A program made the position numbers and the translations under genes. The notes beneath the pieces are model-generated. The model saw only the letters and a list, made by a program, of their open reading frames with translations, was not told the origin of the DNA and ran no database searches. DNA of 64,000 nt from Kingdonia uniflora (Eukaryota; Streptophyta; Magnoliopsida; Ranunculales; Circaeasteraceae). Each line of letters opens with the position of its first letter. Position 1 is the first letter of the stretch. This document shows positions 1-12,245 of the stretch, piece after piece. The stretch spans positions 124,001-188,000 of the forward strand of contig JACGCM010000669.1 of NCBI GenBank assembly GCA_014058105.1, read 5' to 3'.

Positions 1-3000
1 GTTATTGGGTAACTATCATTGCATGTTGTCGGACGAATAGAAATTCCTAAACCAATCGAAACTCTCAAACGTGCAGCCGGTAGCAAAGTTTCATAGAACT
101 GTCATCTAAAGCCTCAGAGGGGTGGGATATCTGTAACAGTTAAAAACTCAAACCTGGAATATTGGGAGTCATTGGGTAACTATCCAAGCATGTTGTTGGA
201 TGAATATTATCTCTTAAAAGTAATCTAAACTCTCAAACATTTTGTTTGCAGCAAAGTTTATCCGAATTACGATCTAAAGCATTGGAGAGCTGTAAAATCA
301 GCATCGGTCAAAAACTTAAACCGGGAGTATTGCGAGTCATTGGGTAACTATCCTAGCATGTTATCTGAGGAATATGAACAGATAAATTGATCCAACCTCT
401 CAAAAGAGTTGGTGACTGCCAAGCTTATCATAAATGTGATCTAAAACCTCGGAGGTGTGGAAAATTTGTACCAGTTAAAAACTCAACCCGAGATTTTTGT
501 GAGTCATTGGGTAACTATCCAAGCGTGTTGTTAGACGAATATGATCTCTTAAAATTAATCAAAGCTCTCAAATGTGTTGTCAGTTACAAAGTTTCTCCCA
601 ATTAAGATCTAAAGCATCAATGAGTTGCGTAATCCGTATCTGTCAAAAACTCAAACTGGGAGTATTCCGAGTCATTGGGTAACAAGCCTAGAGTGTTCTC
701 TGAACAATTTAAACTCATAAAGTGATCCAACCTCTCAAGCGAGTAGCCGGTAGCCAAGCATCTCAAAAATGCGATTTAAAGCCTAAGAGAAGTGGGATAT
801 CTATACCGGTTAAAAGCTCAAAACCGGCATTATTGCGAGTCATTGGGTAACTATCCTACCGTGTTGTTGGATGGATATGATTTCTTAAAACGATCCAACT
901 ACTCAAACAAGATGTCAGTAGCAAAGTTTCTCAGAATTACGACCTAAGGCATCAGAGAGGTACGAAATCCGTACCGGTCAATAACTAAAATAGGAATTAC
1001 TTTGAGTCATTAGGTAATAATCCTAGAATGTTGTTGTACTAATATAAATACTTAAAAGCGATCCAATCTCTCAAATGAGTTGTCAGTAGCCTAATTTTTC
1101 AGAATTACGATCTAAAGCATCGGAGAGGTGTGAAATTTGTACCGGTCAAAAACTCAATACGGGAGCTTTCCGAGTCATTTGGTAACAATCCTAGCGTATT
1201 GTTGGACAAAACAAAATGCATAAATTTATCCTACCACTGAAACGTGAAGCCGGTAGTGAAGCTTCTCAAAAATGCGATCTACTGCCTCGGAGGGGTGTAA
1301 AATTTGCACCAGTTAAAGACTCAATCAATGATTATTGCGAGTCATTGGGTAAATATCCTTGCATGTTGCTGGACGAATATAATCTTTCAAAAGCAATCTA
1401 AACTTTCAAACGTGTTGTCTGTAGCAAAGTTTGTCGGAATTAAGATCAAAAGCAACGGAGAGGTGTGAATTCAGTATCGGTCAAAAACTCAAACTGGGAG
1501 GATTACGAATGATTGGGAAACTATCCAAGGGTGTTGTCGGACGAATATAATTTCATAAATCGATCCAATCTTTCAAACGAGTAGCCGGCAGCCAAGCTTC
1601 TTCGAAATACGATCTAAAGCATCGGAGAGGTAAAAAATATGTATCGGTCAAAATCTCAAACCGGGAGTATTACGAGTCATTGGGTAACTATCCTAGGGTG
1701 TTATCTGAGGAATAGGAGCAGATAAATTGATCCAACCTCTCAAAAGAGTTGCCGGCAGCCAAGCTTATCGAAAATGTGATCTAAAACCTCGGAGGGGTGG
1801 GAAATCTGTACAAGTTTAAAACTCATCCTGAGATTATTGCGAGTCATTGGGTAACTATCCAAGCGTGTTGTTCGACGAATATAATCTCTTAAAATTAATC
1901 CAAACTCTCAAATGTGTTGTCAGTTACCAAGTTTATCTGAATTAAGAACTAAAGCATCAAAGAGGTGCGTATTCCGTATCAGTAAAAAACTCAAACTGGG
2001 AGTATTTCGAGTCATTGGGTAACAATCCTAGAGTGTTGTCTAAATAATTCAAACTCATAAAGTTATTCAACTACTCAAGCGAGTAGCCGGTAGCCAAGCT
2101 TATCAGAAATGCGATTTAAAGCCTAGGAGGGGTGGGATATCTGAACCGTTTAAAAACACAAACCAACATTATTTTGAGTCATTGGGTAACTATTCTACCG
2201 TGTTGTTGGACGAATATGATTTCTTAAAAGAGATCCACCTCTTAAACAAGATGTCAGAAGCAAAGTTTCACAGAATTACGATCTAAGGCAACGGAGAGGT
2301 ACGAAATCCGTACCGGTCAAAAACTCAAATAGGAAGTACTTTGAGTCATTGGGTAACAATCCTAGCATGTTGTTGGACAAATATATACACTTAAAAGCGA
2401 TCCAACCTCTTAAGTGAGCTGTTAGTAGCAAAATTTTCTAAATTACGATCTAAAGCACCGGAGTGGTATGAAATTTGTACCGGTCAAAAACTCAATATGG
2501 GAGTATTCGGAGTCATTTGGTAACAATCCTAGCGTATTATTGGACAAAACGAAACACATAAAATGATCCTACCTCTCAAACGTGTAGCTGGTAGCAAAGC
2601 TTCTCAAAAATGCGATCTAAAGCCTTGGAGGGGTGTAAAATTTGTACCAGTTAAAGACTCAATCCATGATTATTGCATGTCATTGAGTCAATATATTAGC
2701 ATGTTTCTGGACGAATAAAATCTTTTAAAAGCAATCCAAACTTACAAACGTGCTGTATGTATCAAAGTTTGTCCGAATTAAGATCTAAAGCAACGGAGAG
2801 GTGCGAATTCAGTATCGGTTAAAAAATCTAACTGGGAATATTGCGAGTGATTAGGAAACTATCCAAGCGTGTTGTCGGACGAATAGAAATTCATAAAGTG
2901 ATCCAATCTCTCAAACGCATAGCGGGAAGCCAAGTTTCTCCAAAATACGATCTAAAGCCACAGAGGGCTACGAAATCGGTACCGATCAAAAACTCAAACC

Positions 3001-4683
3001 GAGAGTATTGCGAGTCATAGGGTAACTATCATAGCATGCTGTTGAATGAATAGAAACTCATAAAATGATCAAACCTCTCAAACGAGTAGCCGATAGCAAA
3101 GTTTCTCAGAAATGAGATCTAAAATCTCGGAGGGGTGGGATATCTGTACTGGTTAAAAAATCAAATCGGGAGTATTGGGACTCATTGGGTAACTATCCAA
3201 GCATGTTGTTGGATGAATATAATCTCTTAAAAGAAATCCAAACTCTCAAACGTGTTGTTTGTAGGCAAGTTTCTCCGAATTACGATCTAAAGCATCTGAG
3301 AGGTGAAAAATCAGTATCGGTCCAAAACTTAAACCGGGAGTATTGCGAGTCATTGGGTAACTATCCTAGCGTGTCATCTGAGGAATAGGAACACATAAAC
3401 TGATCCAACCTCTCAAAAGAGTTGCTGGCAGCCAAGCTTATCAAAGTGTGATCTAAAAGCTCGCAGGGCTGGGAAATCTGTACCAGTTAAATACTCAGCC
3501 CTAGATTATTGCGAATCATTGGGCAACTATCGAAGTGTGCTGTTGGACGAATATAGTCTCTTAAAACTAATCCAAACTTTCAAATGTGTTGTCAGTTACC
3601 AAGTTTCTCCAAATTAAGATCCATTGCATCAAAAAGGTGCGTAATCCGTATCAGTCAAAAAGTCAAATTGGGAGTATTCTGAGTCATTGGGTAACTATCC
3701 TAGAGTCTATTCGGAACAATTAAAACTTATATACTGATCCAAACACTCAAGCGAGTAGCCGGTAGCCAAGTTTTTAAGAAATGCGATTTAAAGCCTCTAA
3801 GGGGTGGGATATCTGTACCGGTTAATAACTCATACCGAGATTATTGCGAGTCATTGGGTAACTATCCTAGCGTGTTGTTGGATGAATATGATTTCTTAAA
3901 TGAGATCCAACCAATCAAACAAGATGTCTGCAACAAAGTTTCTCAGAATAAAGATCTAAGGCATCGGGGAGGTGCGAAATCCGTACCTATCAAAAACTCA
4001 AATAGGAAGTACAGTGAGTCATTGAGGAATAATCCTAGCGTATTGTTGGGAAAATATAAGCACTTAAAAGTGATCCAGCCTCTCAATTGAGTTGTCAGTA
4101 TCCATAATTTTTGGAATTACAATCTAAAGCATCGGTGAGGTGCTAAATTTGTACCGGTCAAAAACTCAATACAGGAGTATTTTGAGTCATTTGGTAACAA
4201 TCCTAGCGTATTGTCGGATGAATCAAAACACATAAACTGATCCAACCTCTCAAATGAGTAGCCGGTAGCTAAGCTTCTCAAAATGCGATCTAAAGCTTTA
4301 GAGTGGTATGGAATTTGTACCCGTTAAAGACTCAATCCGAGATTATTGCGATTCATTGGGTAAATATCCTAGCATGTTGCTTGACGAATATATTCTTTTA
4401 AAAACAATCCAAACTCTCAAACGTGTTGTCAGTAGCAAAGTTTGTCCTAATTTAGATATAAAGCATGGGAGAAGTGAAAATTTTCTATCGGTTAAAAACT
4501 CAAACCGGGAGTATTGTGAGTTACGGGGAAACTATCCAAGCATGTTATCGGGCGAATAGAAATTCATAAACCAATCCAACCTCTCAAGCAAGTAACCGGT
4601 TGTCAAGCTTCTCAGAAATTCAATCTAAAGCCTTGGAGGAGTTGGAAATTTGTGCTGGTCAAGAAATCAAACCGGGAGTATTG
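1..4683. repeat. Higher-order repeat, A/B monomer pattern
   Basis: Classifying monomers by type shows an ordered pattern. The order A-B-A-B-B-A-B-A occurs at 334-1673, 1674-3011 and 3347-4683. A matching A-B pair precedes the first copy (1-333) and the third (3012-3346) but is missing before the second. Private variants confirm the register: the unusual motif ttatctgagg or tcatctgagg occurs at 361, 1701 and 3374, and ggacaaaac at 1203 and 2542, 1339 bp apart. The unit is therefore 8 monomers (about 1340 bp) or 10 monomers (about 1675 bp). Regularity is lost after about 4684, where a truncated monomer follows at about 4882. Confidence 0.8.
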
Positions 4684-7600
4684 CGAGTCATTGGGTAACT
4701 ACTCTAGCATATTGTTGGATGAATATAAACTCTCAAAAGTGATTCAACTTCTTAAACGAGATGTTAGTAGCCAAGTTTTTCAAAAATACAATCTAAAGCC
4801 TCGGAAGGGTGGGAAATCTGTACGGGTTAAAAACTTAAACTGGGATTATTACGATTCATTAGGTACTACCCTAGCGTGTTGCTCGGAGAGGTGCAAAATC
4901 CGTATGGGTAAAAAAATCTAACCGGGAGTATTCCAAGTCATTGAGTAACTATCTTAGTGTGTTGTCGGACGAATAGAAACGCATAAAACGGTCCAACTTC
5001 CCAAATGAGTACCTGGCAGCCAAGCTTCTCAAAAATGCGATCTAAAGCCTCGGAGGGGTGCGAAATCTGTACCGGTCAAAAACTCAAACCGAGAGTATTG
5101 TGAGTCATTGGGTAGCTATCCTTGCGTGTTGTTGGAAAAATAGAAACTTATAAAATGATCAAGCCCCTCAAACGAGTAGCCTGTAGCAAAGTTTTTCCAA
5201 AATGTGATATAAAGCCTCCGAGGGGTGGGACATATTTACCTGTTAAAACCTCAAACCGGGATTAATGCGAGTCATTGGTAACTATCCAAGCATGTTGATG
5301 AATGAAAATAATCTCTTAAAAGTGATCCAAACTCTTGTACGTGTTGTTAGTAGCCAACTTTCACCGAATTTTGATCTAAAGCGTCGAAAAGGTGTGAAAT
5401 TTATATCGGTCAAAAACTCAAACCGGGAGTATTCTGAGTCATTGGGTAACTATCCTGGCGTGTTGTCAAACGAATAGAAACTCATAAACAAATCCAACCT
5501 CTCAAACGAGTAATCGGTAGCAAAGTTACTCAGAAATGTGCTTTAAAGCTTAGGAGGGGTGGGATATCTGTACCGTTTAAAAACTCAAACCGATATTATT
5601 GCGTGTCATTGGGTAACTATATTAGCGTGCTGTTGGTGGAATTTAAAATCATAAAAGCAACCCAACCTCTCAATCGTGATGTCAGTAGCAAAGTTTCTCC
5701 GAATTATGATCTAAAGCAGTGGAGAGGTACAAAATCTGTGTCGGTAAAAAGCTCAATACTAGAGTATTCTGAGTCATTCGTTAACTATCCTAGGGTGTTG
5801 TCAGACGAATAGAACCTCATAAACTAACAAAACCTCTCAATCGTGTAGCCGGCAGACAAGATTTTCAAAAAGGCGATCTAAAGCCTCGGAGGGGTGCGAA
5901 ATCCATACCGGTCAAAAACTCAAACCGGGAGTATTACGAGTCATTGGGAAACTATCCTAGCGTGTTGGCGGATGAATGGAAACTCATAATCCGATTCAAT
6001 CACTCAAACGAGTAGCTGGTAGTAAAGTTTCTCAGAAATGTGATCTAAAGCCTCACAGGGGTGAGATATCAGTACCGGTTTAAAAATCAAACTAGGAATA
6101 TTGCGAGTCATTAGGTAACTATCCAAGTGTGTCTTTGAACAAATATAAACTCTTAAAAATATCCAACCTCTCAAACGGGATGTCAGTAGCCAAGTTTCAC
6201 CGAATTATGATATAAACCATCGTAGAGGTGCAAAATCCGTACCGGTCAAAAACTCAAACCGAGAATACTTCGAGTCATTTGGTAATAATCCTAGCGTGTT
6301 GTTGGACAAATATAAACTCTTAAAAGTGATCAACCTCTTAATCGAGTTGTCAGTAGCCAAGTTTCATCGAATTACGATCTAAAGTATCGGAGAGGTGCGA
6401 AATCCGTACCGTTCAAAACACGATACGGGAGTATTCCGAGTTATTGGGTAACTATCCTAGCGTGTTGTTGGACGAATATAAACTCTTAAAAGTGATCCAA
6501 CCTCTCAAACGAGTTGTCAGCAACCAAGTTTTTCTGAATTATAATCTAAAGCATCGGAGAGGTACGAAATTCGTACCGGTCATAAACATAATATTAGAAT
6601 GTTCCATGTAATTGGGAAACAATCCTTGCGTGTTGTCGGACAAATAGAAACTCATAAACCAATTCAGCTCTCAAAGAGTAGCTTGGCTGCCAAGCATCCC
6701 AAAACTGCGATCAAAATCCTCAGAGGGGTAGTCTATCTCTACGAGTTAAAAACTCAAACCAGGATTATTGTGAGTCATTGGGTAACAATCCAAGCATGTT
6801 GTTGGATGAATATAATCCCTTAAATGCAATCCAAGCTCTCAAACGTGTTGTCAGTAGCCAAGTTTCTCCGAATTACGATTTAAAGCATCGTTGAGGTGTG
6901 AAATCTGAATCGTTAAAAAACTCAAACCGGGGGTATTCTGATTCATTGGGTAACTATCCTAGCGCATCGTCGAACCAATAGAAACCCATAAGCCTATCCA
7001 ACCTCTCCAGTGAGTAGACGGTAGCAAAGGTTTGCTGAAATGTGATCTAAAGCCTTAGAGGAGAAGGATATTTGTACCGTTTAAAAACTTAATTTGATAT
7101 TATTGAGAGTCATTGGGTAAGTATCCTAGTGCGTTGTTAGACAAATATAAACTCTTAAATCTGATCCAACCTCTCTAACGGGATGTCAGTAGCTATGTTT
7201 TTATGAATTACGATCTAAAGCATCGAAGAAATGAAAAATCCGTACCTGTCAAAAACTCAAACTGGGAATACTTCGAGTCATTTGGTAACAATCCTAGCGT
7301 GTTGTTAGAGAAATATAAACTCTTAAAAGTGATCCAACCTCTCAAAGGAGTTGTCAGTGGCCAAGTTTTTTCTGAAATACGATCTAAAGCATCGGAGAGG
7401 TACAAAATTCGTACCGGTCATAAACTCAATTCGAGAGTATTCCGTGTCATTGGGTAACAATCCCAGCGTGTTGTCGGACGAATATAAACTCATCAGCCGA
7501 TCCAACCTCTCAAACGAGTCGCCAGTAGCAAAGTTTATCATAAATGAAATCTAAAGCCTCAGAGGGGTGGGATATTTGTACCAGTTAAAAACTCAAACTG

Positions 7601-7697
7601 GGATTATTGTGAGACATTGGGTAACTATCCAAGCGTGTTGTTGGACGAATATAGTCTCTTAAAAGAAATCCAAACTATCAAACATGTTGTCAGTAGC

Positions 7698-7702
7698 TAA
7701 GT
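7698..7702. repeat. Left target-site duplication (taagt)
   Basis: Five bases directly outside the 5' LTR, read as taagt. The right-hand partner is caagt at 21061-21065. Most type B satellite units have caagt here, so either the left copy has mutated c to t or the target monomer was a variant. A 5-bp duplication is normal for Ty3/gypsy integrase. Confidence 0.8.
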
Positions 7703-7883
7703 TGTAGTAGCCTACTCACAGCCTTCTACCCCAGTCAAACACTCAAAGACTATCTCAACGCCAACTCGAACACCTTCAAGCTTACTTAATCCATTAGCAA
7801 GACTTCCAAAGATTATCCGAAGACGAAGCTTCGAATCTGAACAAGCCTCGAAGATGAACTTCACATCACATCAGAAAGACTTC

Positions 7884-7903
7884 GACCATATCCGTACATG
7901 GTC
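7884..7903. promoter_or_regulatory. Imperfect palindrome in 5' LTR U3
   Basis: An inverted repeat with 8-base arms around ccgt, with one arm position changed in this LTR copy. The 3' LTR has the perfect version at 20503-20522. It lies about 245 bp upstream of the TATA box, in the part of the LTR expected to hold enhancer sites. Regulatory function is inferred only from position and symmetry. Confidence 0.35.
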
Positions 7904-8144
7904 AATGTGTGATAAGACAGACAACAAGCACACTAGACAAGACGGCGGCGATGTTGGCCCTTACAGCTATAGTGATAGACCCAATAATTGCAATAGTGTT
8001 AGAGTATTGAAATAGACACAACAACTGTTGCAGTGACAACTCTGACATTTCCGGCATCAATACCAACTCCGGGATACCCGCTCGATATCCGGATGGTACC
8101 CTTGTAATATAATCTAACCTTGGTGACTCGGCCCTTCCTATGTT

Positions 8145-8154
8145 CTATAAATAG
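8145..8154 (+). promoter_or_regulatory. TATA box of the 5' LTR
   Basis: The sequence ctataaatag sits about 300 bp before the LTR end and matches a plant TATA box. It would start sense transcription about 30 bp downstream and so define the U3/R border. The same ten bases are preserved at 20757-20766 in the 3' LTR. Confidence 0.75.
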
Positions 8155-8448
8155 AAGTGATGGGGAACCAAGGAGGGGTTATAAAATCTCTCCCCTGAGC
8201 CCTTATAGTTTACCTTCGATCACCTTGTAAAATCTAGTACTCGAATCTTTGACTGCTCGACAAAAATATAAACACTCTTAAAAATCCTCATCAGAAGTCG
8301 TGGAGCGTAACATTCAAAGCCTCCACACAAGTATATTATCTGTGGATTACTTATGCTATAAATTATATACTTGTACCCCTATAATTGAAGATAAAAACCC
8401 TGTGGTGTAAGTGCCGACTTCCCCATCTTACGAAGATAGGCCCCTACA

Positions 8449-8533
8449 TTTGGTACCGTCTGTGCTTCCCACCCTATCAATCTCCCTTTTTTATTCCCCT
8501 CTCATTATTCTCAACTTCAGCAGATTATCCTCA
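8449..8533 (+). promoter_or_regulatory. Primer-binding site and leader
   Basis: Two bases after the LTR end, tggtaccgtctgtgcttc (8451-8468) occupies the place of the tRNA primer-binding site and begins with the expected tgg, the complement of a tRNA CCA end. I could not assign the tRNA with confidence. The rest is a short leader up to the first gag methionine. Confidence 0.6.
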
Positions 8534-9740
8534 ATGGCACCCACCTTATGTTCTAGTTCTACCCACGCCATCAACTCCATCGACAGAGTGGCCGCCCAAC
8601 TAGCCTTACTTTCTCAACAATTCTCTTAAGTCGAGGAGCGACATCACAACTAGGTTTACCAGGAACATGAAAAGTACCGGTAGGAATTTGAAGCAGAACG
8701 GCACCGCCGTTAGGATGATGCTGACAGGCAAAACCGGGGAATTGACGAGTTATGTAACACCGTCTGAGAGTTACAGAGACTACAGCCTCTGGACGCTACT
8801 CAACCATCCCAAGTACCTTCCCCATCTTGCATCTCTGCAAGAGACAGATTGGGACCCTTACGGCATATCCCATCACTTCCGGCTCACCATAGTGCCGAAG
8901 GTGCTTCCCCTACTATTCCCCTCACTGCCTCCATCCACCATGGCATCGACCCCATAGAAGACTCCTCTAACTCCACCCTTCACTCCTCTAGACAACCCAA
9001 ATGCCACCCTGCCCGAGAATGTCTCGAGGAGCGCAGCGCAAAAAACAAACCACACACTCAGCCACATCATCCTCGAACCCTTTGATCACCCCCTCATCCT
9101 GCCTACTGTGCATAGCAGGATCTCAACTATAAAATTCAACTTGTTATCCACTTCAGTGCGAGCCCAACTCCTAACTCATGGAGTCAACTAAATAACCCAT
9201 TTTTGCCCCAAACTCCTTGCCATCAAGGTACCTCCAAATTTATGTACTCCCAAACTTAGCAAATACCGCAACACCGACCCTCAATCCCAAATCCTCGAAT
9301 TCCATAATGCTCTCAGCCTCTACTCCACAGCCGACTACCTGCTATGCTGCCTTATTCCCACAAGTTTCACAGATAGCCCCCTACGGTGGTACCATAACCT
9401 TCCCAGTGGCTCTATATGAACCTTTAGGCAAGTATCCTATCTTTTCATTGCACAGTTCGACTTCAATAAAGGCAGAGAGGTAAAAGTCGATGCCATCTTC
9501 ATCTTCATAAAATCCAGTAGTGAAAGCCTTGAAGCCTTCACCAAGAGGTTCCTCGACAAGTCACGAAAAATTAAAATCCTTGACTGCACGAATGTTGTAC
9601 TCGCGTACTTAAATGCTCTACCAGACCATAGCCATGTCAAAAAGTACCTGGTCTTCCATAAAATTTGAACCCTCGAGGAGATGCTCTCAAAAGCAAATGG
9701 CTATATCGACCTTGAGCGCCTCCGCGAGTCGCGTAAATAA
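8534..9740 (+). pseudogene. Degenerate gag (capsid polyprotein)
   Basis: Gag forms the particle that packages element RNA. Reading starts at an ATG at 8534 and stays in one frame to 9085 with several in-frame stops. It gives a charged, helix-prone N-terminal part followed by a proline/serine/histidine-rich part. A frame change between 9085 and about 9190 leads into the capsid core, which runs in one frame to 9740. The core shows features of the plant Retrotrans_gag domain: a KLSKY start, a LEFHNALSLY-like helix, LRWYHNLPSGSI near 9395, a YLFIAQF segment near 9450, and the ESLEAFTKRF helix near 9520 that usually follows. In-frame stops near 9416 and 9667 lie where relatives have codons one base away from a stop. 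Identification rests on residue patterns seen by eye. Confidence 0.8.
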
Positions 9741-9955
9741 GGGCAACCTTCGACCACTACCATCAATAAAATCTGGACAAGGCCCACCTTCTACTCCCTC
9801 ACCCCTGATCGCTCCCGTCGCATAGAAGACTGAGAGCCACAAACTCCCTTAAAATGACAACAATACTGAAGCTCGCAGAAAAAGACTGAAGCCGGTCTTA
9901 CCTAGACTAACAGCCCCCTCAGGACCCTTCTGCCACAGATACAGGCAGATCCCAT
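9741..9955 (+). other. Gag tail spacer, no clear coding signal
   Basis: A 215-bp interval between the capsid core and the zinc-binding segment. It is proline- and arginine-rich in several frames, with stops in all, consistent with a decayed disordered Gag tail. I see no domain or regulatory site. Confidence 0.5.
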
Positions 9956-10123
9956 ATGGCGTATCCCTCTTTCCACATCGAGGACAAGCCAGGCAGACCT
10001 TACTGCGCCAACCACAAGTGTAACTGTCACCCCACCAAGAAATGCTTCGCCTTGCAGCGCTCCCTCGAAATCATCCTTAAAGTAGGTCGTGTACATCAGT
10101 ATGTTACCGACCTTCCCAGTTAA
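9956..10123 (+). pseudogene. Gag zinc-binding segment
   Basis: Starting at an ATG at 9956, a 55-codon open stretch has the pattern YCANHKCNCHPTKKCFAL and then a helix ending HQYVTDL. This resembles the histidine/cysteine segment (Cys-x3-His ... His-x4-Cys) that Tat-lineage Gag proteins have in place of a standard CCHC knuckle, followed by a conserved helix. In the family the segment binds RNA. It is in the same frame as the protease further on, and a TAA at 10121 separates it from the basic linker (GRSKSKRKRVK near 10217-10250). Confidence 0.65.
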
Positions 10124-10399
10124 CTTCACGGATCGTATCTCAAACCTCAAACCACTTCAGCTGTCAACCCAGTCGAGGTCCACATCTGCCGAATAAATTT
10201 TATTGAAGTCAACAATATCGACAGCGGCCGTTCCAAGAGTAAGCGCAAGCGTGTCAAAGAATGTTACAAACTCACTTACCAGGAGAAATTACCCGCCCTC
10301 CTGCCAGAATCAAGTCTTTCCCCTCGACCCGAAGGTATTTCTTTCATTGACTGGGATACGTCGCATGTTTGTTAACCCAAATCCAATCCCTTAGTCATC

Positions 10400-10717
10400 A
10401 TGATTAAGATCGAACACCTCGTCCTCTACACCATGCTCATAGATACAGGAAGTGCAGTTGATGTCCCATTCCTCCAAACTGTCCAAACCATGAAGAAAAC
10501 CGACCTCATCACTACCGACAATGCCAAACTAAAAGGTTTTAATGGGGCTACCAAAGTTGCCGTTGGTTGAATCAGCCTCCCAGTTACCACCGTCCAAGTC
10601 ACACATCAATCCAGCTTTCTTGTCATCGATAAGAAGTCTGAATACCTTGGAATCCTTGGGCATGACTGGCTTTGTACCATGCATTCCATACCTTTGATGT
10701 ATCATCAGACCCTTTGA
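10400..10717 (+). pseudogene. Aspartic protease domain
   Basis: The retropepsin-type protease that cuts the polyprotein. Upstream in the same frame is the usual lead-in with ISFIDWD near 10330. The active-site motif LIDTGSAVD is intact near 10436-10462. A conserved C-terminal GILGHDWL segment lies near 10650. One in-frame stop falls between them (near 10568) and the frame ends with TGA at 10715. The catalytic aspartate is kept, but the interrupted frame means no active product. Confidence 0.8.
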
Positions 10718-10855
10718 TTTACCACCTCCTTGGGTACATAGAACTTGAAAGGTTCTCAACGCCTTGCCCGTGCATGCGAGCATCTGGAGATCGATCAGAC
10801 CGGGAAACTCGTCAAACTCCCATAACAATCACTGTCTCTCTCTATCCCCACACCT
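10718..10855 (+). other. Protease-RT linker
   Basis: A short connecting stretch in the same frame as protease and RT, with stops. No motif is recognisable. Relatives have a poorly conserved linker here. Confidence 0.5.
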
Positions 10856-12240
10856 TTGGCAGATGCCACCTTACCCATCGAACCCACTGTCTATATCGAA
10901 CTCGACGGTCCTTGTCGAGGTACATTCATTGGAGCTTTTCTAGACAAGGCAAAACGCCTCGAGCTCTCAGACTTCCTTCGAGCAAATAAAGACGTCATTA
11001 TATGGACGTTCCAGGAGATGCCCAGTGTCGACCCCAGTTTGGCATGCTACCGCCTCGGTCTTATTCCCCTTTCCAGAGTGGTAAAATAAACGTAGTGCAT
11101 CTTGGCACCACGACTTCGAGAAGCTGCAAGTCTCAAAGTAGATAAGCTCATAGCCGCGGGTTTCATCAGAGAAGTGAAATATGTTGATTGGATATCAAGC
11201 ATTGCTGCAGTCCACAAAATGAATGACAAGATCAAAATCTACGTCGACTTCACAGTCCTCAACAAGCACACACCGAAGGACAGCTTCCCCCTTTAAATCA
11301 TTTCAGTAATACTCGATGTTACTGTTAGACATGAGCGTCTGTCTATGTTTGACGTAGCTTTGGGTTACAATCAGGTACCACTACTTCCTGAAGATCAACT
11401 TAAAACTTCTTTTATTATTGAACAAGGCCTTTTCTGTTTTAACGTCATGCCCTTTAGCCATAAAAATGTGGATGCCACCTATCACCGCCTTGTCATAACC
11501 ATGTTTAAACCCCTACTTGGCAAGTCGATCGAAGTTTACATCGATGACATGTTATTCAAGAGCCTCTAAAAATATACCCATATCCAAGACCTAACCGATG
11601 TGTTTTCGTTACTTTGAGCATACAACATGAAACTCAACCCAGATAAATACCAATTTGGTGTTTCGTCTGGTAAATTTTAAGGCCATCTCATCAGTAAATG
11701 AGGTATCGAGATCGACCCTACCCATATTCGAGCTCTCATCTACATGCCTTCGCCCCGAACTAAAATATATGTCCAAAAAGTGGCTGGGAAGATAACGGCC
11801 CTCAACCGTTTCATTTCCAAATACTCAGACAGTTATGCTTGGCTCTTTTCTCTATTATGCGACCAAGGCTTCCGCAAAGCAAAAAAGAAAAACAACCTTG
11901 AGATCAGCTGGACACCCGAATATGAATAGGCCTTCCTTAAACTCAAAACTTACCTTGGTCGACCACCCATTATGATCAGCATCCCTTTCAAAGGCAAGAC
12001 ATTCTCTTTATATCTCGCTGTTGCGGACACCTCCATCAGTTCAGTGCTCATTTGACTCGAATCAAATATCGAAAAATCTGTAAATTTCATCAGTAAAACT
12101 CTAACATCCGCAGAAACTCGATATTCGAAACTTGAGCGTTTGCTCCTCACCCTCGTCTATTCGTCCCGTAAACTCAAGCCATATTTTCAAGCTCACCATC
12201 CCTATTATAACAATTTATCCCCTTTGAGAAGTACTCGGTA
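10856..12240 (+). pseudogene. Reverse transcriptase and gypsy RNase H
   Basis: Copies element RNA into DNA. The frame runs from 10856 to about 12195 with several stops. Recognisable landmarks in order are the pre-RT segment MPSVDPSLACYRL (near 11020); the fingers motif FIREVKYVDW (near 11160); YVDFTVLNK followed by PKDSFPL (near 11240-11295); MFDVALGYNQV (11345); MPFSHKNVDATYHRLV (near 11450); the catalytic VYIDDML (near 11535); and MKLNPDKYQFGVSSGKF (near 11630). RNase H follows with SKTLTSAETRYSKLE (near 12090-12135) and RKLKPYFQAH (near 12170-12195). Known stops include TGA at 11699 and TAG at 11927, at positions where relatives have arginine and glutamine. A frame change near 12196-12240 leads into the next domain. 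Confidence 0.88.
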
Positions 12241-12245
12241 AAAAA

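Larger units (their letters stand above)
1..7702. repeat. 168-bp satellite array, left block
   Basis: This is a head-to-tail tandem satellite. Using the conserved motif gagtcattgggtaac as a phase marker, successive units begin at 166, 334, 501, 669, 837, 1004, 1172, 1339, 1507 and 1674, a spacing of 167-168 bp. Two monomer types alternate. Type A carries gacgaatagaaactcat, gtagccggtagccaagctt and aaagcctcgg. Type B carries gacgaatataaactctt, ttgtcagtagccaagttt and aaagcatcggagaggtg. Type B is 168 bp and type A is one base shorter. Units differ from each other at many positions, so the array is old or exchanges sequence slowly. The block ends where the retroelement was inserted, inside a type B monomer. 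The short ORFs in it are by-products of the repeat and not genes. Nucleosome-sized satellites are typical of plant centromeres and other heterochromatin, but this block alone cannot place it on a chromosome. Confidence 0.95.
7703..8448 (+). repeat. 5' LTR
   Basis: This 746-bp LTR begins tgtagtagcc and ends cccctaca, so the termini carry the inverted tgtag...ctaca pair and the canonical TG...CA ends. It aligns along its length with 20322-21060. It contains a TATA box at 8145-8154. An imperfect inverted repeat lies at 7884-7903 (gaccatat, ccgt, acatggtc). A loosely repeated motif near 7965, 7990 and 8028 resembles gctatagtgac. Differences from the 3' LTR are spread throughout and include small indels. 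Confidence 0.93.

Noticed and set aside
387..7554. Short plus- and minus-strand ORFs of 60-90 codons in the left array, all similar to each other
   Set aside because: Every one reads the 168-bp satellite and repeats the same peptide with a 56-residue period. Starts and stops depend on random changes between monomers.
8873..10828. Minus-strand ORFs opposite gag and protease
   Set aside because: No recognisable domain. Gag and protease motifs are on the plus strand.
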